A DNA stretch of 64,000 nt from Vibrio porteresiae DSM 19223 (GTDB lineage: Bacteria > Pseudomonadota > Gammaproteobacteria > Enterobacterales > Vibrionaceae), in assembly GCF_024347055.1 (NCBI RefSeq), contig NZ_AP024895.1:434001-498000 (forward strand). The letters run 5' to 3'. A program made the translations under genes and the position numbers. Shown piece by piece: positions 34,862 through 43,942 of the stretch. Within the stretch, counting starts at the first letter, position 1; every line of letters starts with the position of its first letter. The notes beneath the pieces are model-generated. The model worked only from the letters and a program-made list of their open reading frames with translations. It had not been told where the DNA came from and searched no databases.

Positions 34862-34890
34862 AAAAAAGCCCCAGCAATGCTAGGGCTTCT
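34862..34890 (-). terminator. metK terminator
   Basis: On the minus strand GAAGCCCTAGC ATT GCTGGGGCTTTTTT; one G-T pair; T run at 34867-34862. Within 25 bp of the metK stop. Confidence 0.85.
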
Positions 34891-34913
34891 TCTCATTGAA
34901 ATCTAAAATAAGC

Positions 34914-36068
34914 TTATTTTAGACCAGCGAATTCACGTAGAAGTGCTGCTTTATCAGTCGCTTCCCAAGGGAACTCTTCACGACCGAAGTGACCGTACGC
35001 TGCCGTCTTTTTGTAGATTGGGCGAAGTAGGTTCAACATTTCTTGTAGACCGTATGGACGTAGGTCGAAGAACTCACGTACTGCTTTCACGATGATGTCG
35101 GTTGATACTTTTTCAGTACCAAACGTTTCAATCATGATAGACGTTGGATCAGCAACACCGATTGCGTAAGAAAGTTGGATTTCACAACGATCTGCAAGAC
35201 CAGCTGCTACGATGTTTTTCGCAACGTAACGGGCTGCGTATGCTGCACTACGGTCAACTTTTGATGGATCTTTACCAGAGAATGCACCGCCACCGTGACG
35301 AGCTGCACCGCCGTAAGTATCCACGATGATTTTACGACCAGTTAGACCACAGTCACCCATTGGGCCACCGATAACGAAACGACCGGTTGGGTTGATGAAG
35401 TACTTGGTATCTTTAGCAAGCCATTCTGAAGGAAGAATCGGTTTGATGATCTCTTCCATTACGCCTTCACGTAGATCAGCAGTTGATACTGTGTCTGAGT
35501 GTTGAGTTGATAGCACTACTGCATCAATACCAACGATTTTGCCATCGTCGTATTTAAAGGTAACTTGTGATTTAGCATCTGGACGCAACCAAGGAAGAGT
35601 GCCGTTTTTACGAACTTCTGCTTGGCGTTGCATTAGACGGTGTGCGTAAGTAATTGGTGCAGGCATCAGTACGCTGGTTTCGTTAGTCGCGTAACCGAAC
35701 ATGATACCTTGGTCGCCAGCGCCCTGCTCTTTAGGGTCAGCTTTATCAACACCTTGGTTGATGTCTGGAGACTGTTTACCGATAGTGTTTAGAACTGCGC
35801 AAGTGTTCGCATCAAAGCCCATATCTGAGCCAGTGTAACCAATCTCGCGAACAGTTTGACGAGTTAGTTCTTCGATATCGACCCACGCAGAAGTAGTTAC
35901 TTCACCACCGACCATAACCATGCCGGTTTTTACGTAAGTTTCGCAAGCAACACGTGCTTTTGGATCTTGTTCCAGAATCGCATCGAGGACCGCATCAGAG
36001 ATTTGGTCGGCAATTTTATCTGGATGGCCTTCTGAAACGGATTCAGAAGTGAACAGGTGCTTAGCCAT
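34914..36068 (-). CDS. metK: S-adenosylmethionine synthetase
   Basis: 384 residues. Makes SAM from methionine and ATP. MAKHLFTSESVSEGHPDKIADQ start (catalytic HPD), KTGMVMVGGE, GAGDQGIMFGYA, and the P-loop-like GGGAFSGKDPSKVDRS. ATG at 36068 has GGAGTTATC upstream; the longer frame is not family-like. Preceded by MetJ operators overlapping a promoter. Divergent from tkt. Confidence 0.98.
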   Translation of the reverse strand: MAKHLFTSESVSEGHPDKIADQISDAVLDAILEQDPKARVACETYVKTGMVMVGGEVTTSAWVDIEELTRQTVREIGYTGSDMGFDANTCAVLNTIGKQSPDINQGVDKADPKEQGAGDQGIMFGYATNETSVLMPAPITYAHRLMQRQAEVRKNGTLPWLRPDAKSQVTFKYDDGKIVGIDAVVLSTQHSDTVSTADLREGVMEEIIKPILPSEWLAKDTKYFINPTGRFVIGGPMGDCGLTGRKIIVDTYGGAARHGGGAFSGKDPSKVDRSAAYAARYVAKNIVAAGLADRCEIQLSYAIGVADPTSIMIETFGTEKVSTDIIVKAVREFFDLRPYGLQEMLNLLRPIYKKTAAYGHFGREEFPWEATDKAALLREFAGLK

Positions 36069-36140
36069 GATAACTCCAATCTTTCTATCAAATAGAGTAG
36101 CTGTCAGGACTTCGCTACTCTGCACTATCGATTAATATGT

Positions 36141-36164
36141 AGGCGTTTCTACATCTAGACGTCT
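36141..36164 (-). promoter_or_regulatory. MetJ operator (met boxes) of metK
   Basis: Three adjacent 8-mers: AGGCGTTT, CTACATCT and AGACGTCT. The last is the perfect met box; the others match 6 and 5 of 8. MetJ-SAM binds tandem met boxes cooperatively. The array lies directly downstream of the metK -10 box, where it would block initiation. Confidence 0.85.
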
Positions 36165-36192
36165 ATTCTAGGATGCAACAATCAAATTACAA
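36165..36192 (-). promoter_or_regulatory. metK promoter
   Basis: Minus strand TTGTAA (36192-36187), 16-bp spacer, TAGAAT (36170-36165), about 97 bp before metK and touching the met boxes. The rest of the 320-bp metK-tkt spacer (36193-36388) must hold the tkt promoter; I see no clear -35/-10 pair there. Confidence 0.65.
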
Positions 36193-36388
36193 GTTCTTTT
36201 TCATATTAGTCATAACTAATCGTTTACTTAGAAGTCGAAATGTCTTCTCTAATCGCAGCAAAAATTAGAGTGCGCTTGGCAAAATCACGGTAACGTTGCC
36301 GTAAAAGGTTTGCAGTGATAGGAGGGCTTTGCGACAATACCGACCACCTTGTTATGGATAATTTTTTTCTGCTTTTTTAGGAGCTGAC

Positions 36389-38386
36389 ATGTCTTCTCGC
36401 AAACATCTGGCGAACGCAATTCGTGCACTAAGTATGGATGGTGTTCAACAAGCTAATTCTGGTCACCCAGGTGCCCCGATGGGTATGGCTGATATCGCTG
36501 AAGTGCTTTGGCGTAGCCACTTGAATCACAACCCGAAAAACCCTCAATGGGCTGATCGCGACCGTTTTGTTCTTTCCAACGGCCACGGCTCTATGCTGAT
36601 TTATTCTCTACTGCACCTTTCTGGTTACGATCTCGCTATTGATGATCTGAAAAATTTCCGTCAGCTTCACTCAAAAACTCCTGGCCACCCAGAGTACGGT
36701 TACGCACCTGGTGTAGAAACGACTACTGGTCCGCTAGGTCAAGGTATCACTAATGCTGTAGGTATGGCGTTAGCAGAAAAAGCATTAGCAGCTCAATTTA
36801 ACAAACCAGAACATGACATCGTTGACCACTTCACTTACGTGTTTATGGGCGACGGTTGTATGATGGAAGGCATTTCTCACGAAGCGTGTTCACTTGCTGG
36901 TACTTTGGGACTTGGCAAACTGATCGCATTTTGGGATGACAACGGTATCTCTATCGACGGTGACGTTGAAGGTTGGTTCTCTGACGACACTCCAAAACGT
37001 TTTGAAGCGTACGGTTGGCATGTTATCCCTGCTGTTGATGGTCACGATGCTGACGCAATCAATGCAGCCATTGAAGCAGCAAAAGCAGAAACCTCACGTC
37101 CAACGCTTATCTGTTGCAAAACCATCATCGGTTTTGGTTCACCAAACAAAGCGGGTTCTCACGACTGTCACGGTGCTCCACTAGGCGCAGATGAAATCAA
37201 AGCAGCGCGTGATTTCCTAGGTTGGAACTACGGCCCATTTGAAATTCCTGCTGATATTTACACTCAATGGGATGCGAAAGAAGCGGGCTCTGCCAAAGAA
37301 GCGATTTGGGACCAAAAATTTGCGGCTTATGAAGCGGCTTACCCAGAACTAGCAGCAGAATTTAAACGCCGTGTAGCGGGTGAACTTCCAGCTAATTGGG
37401 AAGAAGTTTCTAATGCTGTCATCGCTGACCTGCAAGCTAATCCTGCTAATATCGCATCTCGTAAAGCATCACAAAATGCACTAGAAGCGTTTGGTAAAGT
37501 GCTTCCTGAATTTATGGGCGGCTCAGCTGACCTTGCACCATCCAACCTTACCATGTGGTCTGGTTCTAAATCAGTGACTGCTGAAGATGCGTCAGGCAAC
37601 TACATCCACTACGGTGTGCGTGAGTTCGGTATGACTGCGATCATCAATGGTATCGCTCTTCATGGTGGTTTTGTTCCTTACGGTGCCACCTTCCTAATGT
37701 TCATGGAATACGCTCGTAACGCAATGCGCATGGCTGCTTTGATGAAAATTCAAAACATCCAAGTGTACACTCACGACTCTATTGGTCTGGGTGAAGATGG
37801 CCCAACTCACCAACCGGTTGAGCAAATCGCTTCACTACGCATGACTCCAAACATGAGCACATGGCGTCCATGTGACCAAGTGGAATCTGCAATGGCTTGG
37901 AAACTGGCTATCGAACGTAAAGATGCACCATCTGCACTGATCTTCTCTCGCCAAAACCTAGCGCAACAACCACGTACTGCTGAGCAAGTGGCTGACATCG
38001 CAAAAGGTGGTTACATTCTGAAAGACAGTGCAGGTAAACCTGAACTGATCCTAATCGCAACCGGTTCTGAAGTTGAGCTTGCGGTTAACGCAGCAGCTGA
38101 ACTAGAAAAAGAAGGCAAAGCGGTACGCGTTGTATCAATGCCATCAACTGATGCATTCGACAAACAAGACGCAGCTTACCGTGAAGCGGTTCTTCCAGCA
38201 GATGTGACTGCACGTGTGGCTATTGAAGCTGGCATTGCTGATTTCTGGTACAAATACGTTGGCTTGAATGGTCGCATCGTTGGTATGACGACTTTCGGTG
38301 AATCTGCGCCTGCAGGTGAGCTATTCAAACAATTCGGTTTCACGACTGAAAACGTTGTTGCTAAAGCAAAAGAGCTGCTTGCTTAA
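36389..38386 (+). CDS. tkt: Transketolase
   Basis: 665 residues. Thiamine-diphosphate enzyme of the non-oxidative pentose phosphate pathway. The N-terminal PP domain has NSGHPGAPMGMA, LSNGHGSMLIY, GPLGQGITNAVGMA and the ThDP motif GDGCMMEG...WDDN. The central Pyr domain has the catalytic Glu in VREFGMTAIING, plus THDSIGLGEDGPTHQPVEQ. The C-terminal domain holds LIATGSEVELAV. AGGAGCTGAC precedes the ATG. Confidence 0.98.
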   Translation: MSSRKHLANAIRALSMDGVQQANSGHPGAPMGMADIAEVLWRSHLNHNPKNPQWADRDRFVLSNGHGSMLIYSLLHLSGYDLAIDDLKNFRQLHSKTPGHPEYGYAPGVETTTGPLGQGITNAVGMALAEKALAAQFNKPEHDIVDHFTYVFMGDGCMMEGISHEACSLAGTLGLGKLIAFWDDNGISIDGDVEGWFSDDTPKRFEAYGWHVIPAVDGHDADAINAAIEAAKAETSRPTLICCKTIIGFGSPNKAGSHDCHGAPLGADEIKAARDFLGWNYGPFEIPADIYTQWDAKEAGSAKEAIWDQKFAAYEAAYPELAAEFKRRVAGELPANWEEVSNAVIADLQANPANIASRKASQNALEAFGKVLPEFMGGSADLAPSNLTMWSGSKSVTAEDASGNYIHYGVREFGMTAIINGIALHGGFVPYGATFLMFMEYARNAMRMAALMKIQNIQVYTHDSIGLGEDGPTHQPVEQIASLRMTPNMSTWRPCDQVESAMAWKLAIERKDAPSALIFSRQNLAQQPRTAEQVADIAKGGYILKDSAGKPELILIATGSEVELAVNAAAELEKEGKAVRVVSMPSTDAFDKQDAAYREAVLPADVTARVAIEAGIADFWYKYVGLNGRIVGMTTFGESAPAGELFKQFGFTTENVVAKAKELLA

Positions 38387-38408
38387 GCTTTATGATAGCG
38401 TTTAATTG

Positions 38409-38436
38409 AAAGGGCCTTCGGGCCCTTTTGTTTTTC
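38409..38436 (+). terminator. tkt terminator
   Basis: AAAGGGCC TTCG GGCCCTTT, a stable UUCG tetraloop stem with TTTTGTTTTT, 22 bp past the stop. Confidence 0.88.
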
Positions 38437-38477
38437 TGAAGTAGAAAATGGTTTTGTTAAAGAGTGAAAGTAATAGC

Positions 38478-39374
38478 TTAGGCCCATGTTTCTGGGCGTG
38501 TTTTTTTCATCGCATCAATGAACATTCTTAGTCGCAGTGGCAAACGTCCTAGAGGGTAAAAATAGTTAATTTGTACTGGGTCTGAATACCATCCAGATAG
38601 ACAGTTAATAAGGCTGCCTGGATGTGAGTGAACAAAGCCATTGGCGAATGCGGTAGGAAGTAAACCAATACCTCGTCCTTTTTGGATGGTATCTGCTTGC
38701 ATTGGTAGGTGATCGTTTTGCAAACGACTATCGAATGCAGGAAGGATATAGCTACCTTGCTGATAATGTGTGAGCTTTAATCCACCTTGGCGAAAGGAGA
38801 TGAAATCAATCCAATCGTGCTCATTCAATTGGCTTGGATGGGTGATTGGTGAGTGTTGCTCAATATATGACGGAGATGCATACACAGCATATCGCCATAG
38901 TCCCAAACGTTCACAATGGTAGCCTTCAGAATGACTAAGTCCTACCCAGACAATAAGATCGGGAGTGAGCTGTGAATTGGATGGGTTGTACTGGCTATGA
39001 ACTCGAAAACGAATATTGGGGTGCTCAATCATGAATGAATCGATCACTCTTGCCATCCAACCGCGCATTAGATTTGGGTCAACGGCAATGGTGAGTTCGC
39101 CCGATACTTGCTGATCTAACTCTTGCAGTGCTTCATGACTTTGGGTGGAAATCATGAGCAATTGTTCTGCGTATGTTTGAAAGATTTCGCCAGCTTTTGT
39201 GAGCGTAAGACGATTGCCATCTCTCGCTACCAAGGCTTGACCCAAATCTTCCTCTAGTTGGGCTAAACGGCGACTAAGGGTGGATTTAGGTTGGTCTAAC
39301 ACTTTAGCAGCTGCCGTGAGACTCTTATATTCACAAAGTGCATTAAACGCGCGGATAGCGGCTAAATCGTGCAT
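38478..39374 (-). CDS. irgB: LysR-family regulator, IrgB-like
   Basis: 298 residues. N-terminal helix-turn-helix with LTAAAKVLDQPKSTLSRRLAQLEEDLGQALV, then a substrate-binding domain with ELTIAVDPNLMRGW and KGRGIGLLPT. The start at 39374 has GGGAG five bases upstream; the frame runs 10 codons further. In V. cholerae, as I recall it, this spot between tkt and epd holds irgB, the activator of the divergent enterobactin-receptor gene irgA. The protein family, position and strand all fit IrgB, but irgA is absent here: the next gene on the other side is epd. A Fur-box-like site lies 100 bp upstream. The name is therefore by homology and locus; its target is open. Confidence 0.65.
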   Translation of the reverse strand: MHDLAAIRAFNALCEYKSLTAAAKVLDQPKSTLSRRLAQLEEDLGQALVARDGNRLTLTKAGEIFQTYAEQLLMISTQSHEALQELDQQVSGELTIAVDPNLMRGWMARVIDSFMIEHPNIRFRVHSQYNPSNSQLTPDLIVWVGLSHSEGYHCERLGLWRYAVYASPSYIEQHSPITHPSQLNEHDWIDFISFRQGGLKLTHYQQGSYILPAFDSRLQNDHLPMQADTIQKGRGIGLLPTAFANGFVHSHPGSLINCLSGWYSDPVQINYFYPLGRLPLRLRMFIDAMKKTRPETWA

Positions 39375-39473
39375 TGATACTCCCATATAGTCATGCTTTA
39401 TCACTGGATTAAGGCCAATTAAAATGAACTGGCTTTTGTCTATCGAATAGCCACAATATTGGCTCTAAAATTT

Positions 39474-39492
39474 ATTAATAATTATCATTTAA
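39474..39492. promoter_or_regulatory. Putative Fur box
   Basis: ATTAATAATTATCATTTAA matches the 19-bp Fur consensus at about 12 positions, with the AATTATCATT core. It sits between the LysR gene and the empty interval before epd, where irgA/irgB control would be. Confidence 0.45.
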
Positions 39493-39771
39493 TTGTTAGC
39501 AGTGTCTACTTATAACATCGCATAACTTATTGTCAGAAAAAGATTTGTCAGATAACTGATATGAATTGATTGCACTAAGTGTAAAGATGAATAAAGAAGA
39601 TCGTTTGGATAAAACATTCGTTATATTATTGATAGTGCACTCTTTTTAGTGAGTGAGACAATGTTTTGGTTCACTGCTTGTGGTAGTAGTAACCATTTGT
39701 ATAGGCACTGGCTGCAATTTGGCAAAAGATAGGGTTCATCTTTTTCCATAATCAAGCATAAAGTGTTCTAT
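39493..39771 (+). other. Gene-free interval before epd: possible irgA scar or small RNA
   Basis: About 280 bp with no credible protein gene; only two frames of about 20 codons (MNKEDRLDK... and MFWFTACGS...) are open, without good ribosome sites. It lies between a Fur-like site with a possible rightward promoter (TTGGCT, 18 bp, TATCAT) and a strong rightward terminator at 39772. It could be what remains after loss of irgA, or a short regulated RNA. Confidence 0.3.
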
Positions 39772-39803
39772 AAGCCCCTTGAATAATAAGGGGCTTTCTT
39801 TTT
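39772..39803 (+). terminator. Rightward terminator with no obvious gene before it
   Basis: A perfect 9-bp stem AAGCCCCTT / AAGGGGCTT with a 7-base loop, then TTCTTTTT. The nearest upstream gene points the other way, so it ends a transcript that starts inside 39405-39771. Confidence 0.85.
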
Positions 39804-39873
39804 GGATTTCCGGGTGTCAATTAGCACAGAATGGAGTACTATCGCACCAACATGAACGATATGGTGTGGGGCA

Positions 39874-40902
39874 ATGCTAAGGGTAGCCATTAACGGATTT
39901 GGACGAATTGGTCGTAATGTTTTACGAGCAGTTTATGAGAGCGGGAAAAGCCAAAATATCAAAGTAGTCGCCGTGAATGAGCTGGCTAATCCAGATGCGA
40001 TGGCGCACTTACTTCAATATGACACCAGTCATGGTCGTTTTGGTAAGAAAATTACAAATGATCAAGAACATCTGTATGTTCACCACGATGATGGTAATTT
40101 CGACACCGTTCGTATTCTTCATTTAGCTGAAATCCCTATGCTGCCATGGCGTGATCTTGGTGTGGATATTGTCCTAGATTGTACTGGGGTTTATGGCTGT
40201 CGAAACGATGGTTTGCAGCATATCCAGGCGGGGGCGAAAAAAGTCCTGTTTTCTCATCCTGGTTCTCACGATTTAGATAACACTATCATTTACGGTGTTA
40301 ACCAAGAGACACTCACTTCTGCACATAAGATTGTTTCTAATGGGTCATGCACTACTAACTGTATCGTTCCGATTATCAAAGTATTAGATGAAAACTTTGG
40401 TATCGATTCTGGCACTATCACCACCATTCACTCGTCGATGAACGATCAGCAAGTCATTGATGCTTACCACAGTGATTTGCGCCGTACCCGCGCAGCGAGT
40501 CAATCCATTATTCCTGTTGATACACGTCTTCACAAAGGTATTGAGCGTATTTTTCCTAAGTTCTCTAATCGCTTTGAAGCCATTTCAGTACGTGTACCAA
40601 CCGTCAATGTAACTGCAATGGATTTGAGTGTCACAATTAATACAAAAGTGAAAGTTAATGACGTAAATCAAACCATCATCGAGGCATCTCAGTGTACATT
40701 ACGTAACATAGTTGATTATACTGAAGCACCGCTTGTTTCCATCGATTTTAATCACGATCCTCACAGTGCGATTGTGGATGGAACTCAAACGAGAGTAAGT
40801 AATGGGCATCTGGTAAAAATGCTTGTATGGTGTGATAACGAATGGGGATTTGCTAACAGAATGCTAGATACGGCGTTAGCAATGCAGGCAACTGAGTCAT
40901 AG
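39874..40902 (+). CDS. epd: D-erythrose-4-phosphate dehydrogenase
   Basis: 342 residues, GapA-like. Oxidises erythrose-4-phosphate towards pyridoxal phosphate. NAD motif INGFGRIGRN, catalytic Cys in SNGSCTTNC, HSSMNDQQVIDAYH and the end block WCDNEWGFANRML. The HSSMNDQQ form is the Epd type rather than GAPDH (which has HSYT.DQ). Start has TGTGGGG upstream. Leads epd-pgk-fbaA. Confidence 0.96.
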   Translation: MLRVAINGFGRIGRNVLRAVYESGKSQNIKVVAVNELANPDAMAHLLQYDTSHGRFGKKITNDQEHLYVHHDDGNFDTVRILHLAEIPMLPWRDLGVDIVLDCTGVYGCRNDGLQHIQAGAKKVLFSHPGSHDLDNTIIYGVNQETLTSAHKIVSNGSCTTNCIVPIIKVLDENFGIDSGTITTIHSSMNDQQVIDAYHSDLRRTRAASQSIIPVDTRLHKGIERIFPKFSNRFEAISVRVPTVNVTAMDLSVTINTKVKVNDVNQTIIEASQCTLRNIVDYTEAPLVSIDFNHDPHSAIVDGTQTRVSNGHLVKMLVWCDNEWGFANRMLDTALAMQATES

Positions 40903-41059
40903 CCCACATTTAGAGAAAAAAATATTTATTTTCTACGTTGAAATAAATATCCTCTACCCATCTCGGAAAAAGTAGTACGAAAAAGAATACCGAAAACCCG
41001 GCTAGTGATAGGCGGGGTGAACAAACTTTATTACTTATAAAAATTTGAGAGGACAAATC

Positions 41060-42220
41060 ATGTCTGTAATCAAGATGACTGACCTGGAACTAGCAGGCAA
41101 ACGCGTATTTATCCGTGCTGACCTTAACGTGCCAGTAAAAGACGGAAAAGTGACTTCTGATGCACGTATTCTTGCATCACTGCCAACCATTCAACACTGC
41201 CTTGCAGCTGGCGCTAAAGTAATGGTGACTTCTCACCTAGGCCGCCCAACTGAAGGTGAGTACAACGAAGAATTCTCTCTACAACCTGTAGTTAACTACT
41301 TAAACGACGCACTAGATTGCGAAGTTAAACTAGCTAAAGACTACCTAGACGGTCTTGAATTAAACGCTGGTGAGTTGGTTGTTCTTGAAAACGTTCGCTT
41401 CAACAAAGGCGAAAAGAAAAACGAAGACGAGCTATCTAAAAAATACGCAGCGCTATGTGACGTATTCGTAATGGATGCATTCGGTACAGCTCACCGCGCT
41501 CAAGCATCTACTTACGGTGTTGGCGTTTTCGCTCCTATCGCGTGTGCTGGCCCTCTACTAGCTAACGAACTAGAAGCTCTAGGTAAAGCAATGGACAAAC
41601 CAGCTCGTCCAATGGTTGCTATCGTTGGTGGTTCAAAAGTGTCAACTAAACTGACTGTTCTTGAATCTCTATCTAAAATTGCTGACCAACTTGTTGTTGG
41701 TGGCGGTATCGCAAACACCTTCATCGCAGCTGCAGGCCACAACGTAGGTAAGTCTCTATACGAAGCTGACCTAGTTGAAACTGCTAAAAAATTGATGGAC
41801 GAATGCCACATTCCTGTTGCTACTGACGTTGCATGTGCAAAAGCATTTGATGAAAACGCAGAAGCAGTAATCAAGAAAGTTGAAGACGTTCAAGATGACG
41901 ACATGATCTTCGACCTTGGTCCAGATTCAACAGCTCAACTTGCTGAAATCCTTAAAAACGCTAAAACCATCCTATGGAATGGCCCTGTTGGCGTATTCGA
42001 ATTCAAAAACTTCGAAGCAGGTACTAAAGGCATTTCTGAAGCGATCGCTCAATCTGCAGCATTCTCTGTTGCAGGCGGCGGTGACACTCTAGCTGCTATC
42101 GATAAATTCGGTATCAAAGCTGACGTTTCTTACATCTCTACTGGCGGCGGTGCTTTCCTTGAATTCGTTGAAGGCAAAAAACTTCCAGCCGTTGAAATGC
42201 TAGAATCACGCGCAAAATAA
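41060..42220 (+). CDS. pgk: Phosphoglycerate kinase
   Basis: 386 residues. Glycolytic kinase making ATP and 3-phosphoglycerate. KRVFIRADLNVP, VTSHLGRPTEGE, LENVRFNKGEKKN, VMDAFGTAHRA and GGGDTLAAIDKFG (nucleotide site) are all intact. GAGAGGACAAATC before ATG at 41060; ATG at 41045 is less likely. Codon use is strongly biased to codons such as CTA and AAA, as in highly expressed Vibrio genes. Confidence 0.98.
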   Translation: MSVIKMTDLELAGKRVFIRADLNVPVKDGKVTSDARILASLPTIQHCLAAGAKVMVTSHLGRPTEGEYNEEFSLQPVVNYLNDALDCEVKLAKDYLDGLELNAGELVVLENVRFNKGEKKNEDELSKKYAALCDVFVMDAFGTAHRAQASTYGVGVFAPIACAGPLLANELEALGKAMDKPARPMVAIVGGSKVSTKLTVLESLSKIADQLVVGGGIANTFIAAAGHNVGKSLYEADLVETAKKLMDECHIPVATDVACAKAFDENAEAVIKKVEDVQDDDMIFDLGPDSTAQLAEILKNAKTILWNGPVGVFEFKNFEAGTKGISEAIAQSAAFSVAGGGDTLAAIDKFGIKADVSYISTGGGAFLEFVEGKKLPAVEMLESRAK

Positions 42221-42231
42221 TTTAACGTAGA

Positions 42232-42258
42232 AGGCGAGGGTAACCTCGCTTTCTTGTT
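42232..42258 (+). terminator. Weak terminator between pgk and fbaA
   Basis: GCGAGG GTAA CCTCGC stem followed by TTTCTTGTTT; the interrupted T run suggests partial readthrough into fbaA. Confidence 0.6.
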
Positions 42259-42260
42259 TG

Positions 42261-42289
42261 CTGCATACAGAGCACCATTCTGCTAGAAT
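42261..42289 (+). promoter_or_regulatory. Putative fbaA promoter
   Basis: An extended -10, TGC-TAGAAT (42281-42289), with only a poor -35 (CTGCAT); lies after the weak pgk terminator, 82 bp before fbaA. Confidence 0.4.
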
Positions 42290-42371
42290 AGGCCAGCTAC
42301 TGTAGGCAGTTGTTTACAAGATTTTAACTTAACCGTTTTGTTTTAAAACGAGAAAATATAGGATCAAATCC

Positions 42372-43448
42372 ATGTCTAAGGTCTTCGATTTCGTAAAACC
42401 AGGTGTTATCTCTGGTGATGATGTACAGAAAGTATTTGAAGTTGCTAAAGCAAACAACTTCGCGATTCCAGCTGTGAACTGTGTAGGTTCTGACTCTGTA
42501 AACGCAGTACTAGAAGCTGCAGCGAAAGCGAAAGCTCCAGTTATCGTTCAGTTTTCTAACGGCGGTGCTGCTTTCTACGCAGGTAAAGGTCTAAAAATGG
42601 AAGGCCAAGAAGCTCAAATTCTTGGTGCTATCGCTGGTGCAAAACACGTTCACACTGTTGCTGAATACTACGGTGTTCCAGTGATTCTTCACACTGACCA
42701 CGCTGCTAAAAAACTTCTACCATGGATCGACGGTCTACTAGATGCTGGTGAAAAACACTTCGCAGAAACTGGTAAACCTCTATTCTCTTCTCACATGATT
42801 GACTTGTCTGAAGAGTCTCTAGAAGACAACATCGCAATCTCTTCAAAATACCTAGAACGCATGTCTAAAATGAACATGACTCTAGAAATTGAACTAGGTT
42901 GTACTGGTGGTGAAGAAGATGGCGTTGACAACTCAGGTATGGACGCATCTGCACTTTACACTTCTCCAGAAGACGTTGCTTACGCATACGAAAAACTGAA
43001 TGCAATCAGTCCTCGTTTCACTATCGCTGCTTCTTTCGGTAACGTACACGGCGTTTACAAACCAGGTAACGTTAAACTAACTCCTACAATCCTACGTGAT
43101 TCTCAAGTTTACGTTTCTAAGAAATTCAACCTTCCAGAAAACTCTTTGAACTTCGTATTCCACGGTGGTTCAGGTTCTTCTGAAGCTGAAATCAAAGAAT
43201 CAATCAGCTACGGTGTTATCAAAATGAACATCGATACTGATACACAATGGGCTTGCTGGGACGGTATTCGTCGTTACGAAGCTGAAAACCACGATTACCT
43301 ACAAGGTCAAATCGGCAACCCAACTGGTGAAGACGCGCCAAACAAAAAATACTATGACCCACGCGTATGGCTACGTGCTGGTCAAGCATCAATGGTTAAA
43401 CGTTTGGAAGAAGCGTTCTCTAACCTTAACGCAATCGACGTACTGTAA
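42372..43448 (+). CDS. fbaA: Class II fructose-bisphosphate aldolase
   Basis: 358 residues. Zn-dependent aldol cleavage of fructose-1,6-bisphosphate. Catalytic/zinc residues in VILHTDHAAKKLLPW, TLEIELGCTGGEEDGV, SFGNVHGVYKPGNVKL (His) and FVFHGGSGSSEAEIKE; NMNIDTDTQWA-type block present as KMNIDTDTQWA. Same codon bias as pgk. Terminator at 43476-43502. Confidence 0.98.
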   Translation: MSKVFDFVKPGVISGDDVQKVFEVAKANNFAIPAVNCVGSDSVNAVLEAAAKAKAPVIVQFSNGGAAFYAGKGLKMEGQEAQILGAIAGAKHVHTVAEYYGVPVILHTDHAAKKLLPWIDGLLDAGEKHFAETGKPLFSSHMIDLSEESLEDNIAISSKYLERMSKMNMTLEIELGCTGGEEDGVDNSGMDASALYTSPEDVAYAYEKLNAISPRFTIAASFGNVHGVYKPGNVKLTPTILRDSQVYVSKKFNLPENSLNFVFHGGSGSSEAEIKESISYGVIKMNIDTDTQWACWDGIRRYEAENHDYLQGQIGNPTGEDAPNKKYYDPRVWLRAGQASMVKRLEEAFSNLNAIDVL

Positions 43449-43475
43449 TTTCAGTTTCGTTTATTCGTTTTCAAG

Positions 43476-43502
43476 AAACCCGCTCAGTGAGCGGGTTTTT
43501 TT
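43476..43502 (+). terminator. fbaA terminator
   Basis: AAACCCGCTCA G TGAGCGGGTTT, near-perfect palindrome with TTTTTTT. Confidence 0.87.
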
Positions 43503-43675
43503 ATGTCTATCCATCGTCAAATTTCCGCAAAGCCCTAGCGAATGAGGATGATATTGCTTAACCTGTACATAATTACTTGTTGAATTTGTGGTCATTTTGT
43601 AATCACCCCCTAAAATAGTGGCATACCATTTTAGAGTTCTTCTGCATAAACTGATTTAATCAGGGAGAACTCGCT

Positions 43676-43942
43676 ATGAAGAAATCACGCTATACCGAAA
43701 CACAAATCGTGAAGATTTTGAAAGAAGTAGAAGGTGGTCGTCTTATCAAGGAAGTTTGCCGTGAATACGGCATATCAGAGGCAACCTACTACAACTGGAA
43801 GTCTAAATACGGGGGTATGGAAGCCTCTGACGTCAAACGTTTAAAAGAGCTAGAAGATGAAAACCGTCGCCTTAAATCGATGTTTGCAGAACTGAGCCTA
43901 GAGCACCGTATTCTCAAAGATATCATCGAAAAAAAGCTGTGA
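43676..43942 (+). CDS. IS3-family transposase OrfA
   Basis: 88 residues. Helix-turn-helix RYTETQIVKILKEVEGGRL...EYGISEATYYNWKSKYGG binds the IS ends, and the leucine-zipper-like LKELEDENRRLKSMFAELSLEHRIL supports multimerisation. GGGAGAACTCGCT precedes the ATG. It ends four bases into orfB, which lies in the -1 frame. Confidence 0.95.
   Translation: MKKSRYTETQIVKILKEVEGGRLIKEVCREYGISEATYYNWKSKYGGMEASDVKRLKELEDENRRLKSMFAELSLEHRILKDIIEKKL
43930..43936 (+). promoter_or_regulatory. Programmed -1 frameshift site in the IS
   Basis: A-AAA-AAG in the zero frame of orfA, six bases before its stop. Slippage moves ribosomes into orfB (via GCT-GTG-AAG) and gives the OrfAB transposase. Confidence 0.8.

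Noticed and set aside
36069..36388. SAM riboswitch upstream of metK
   Set aside because: The leader is short and has MetJ boxes; no SAM riboswitch core is visible.
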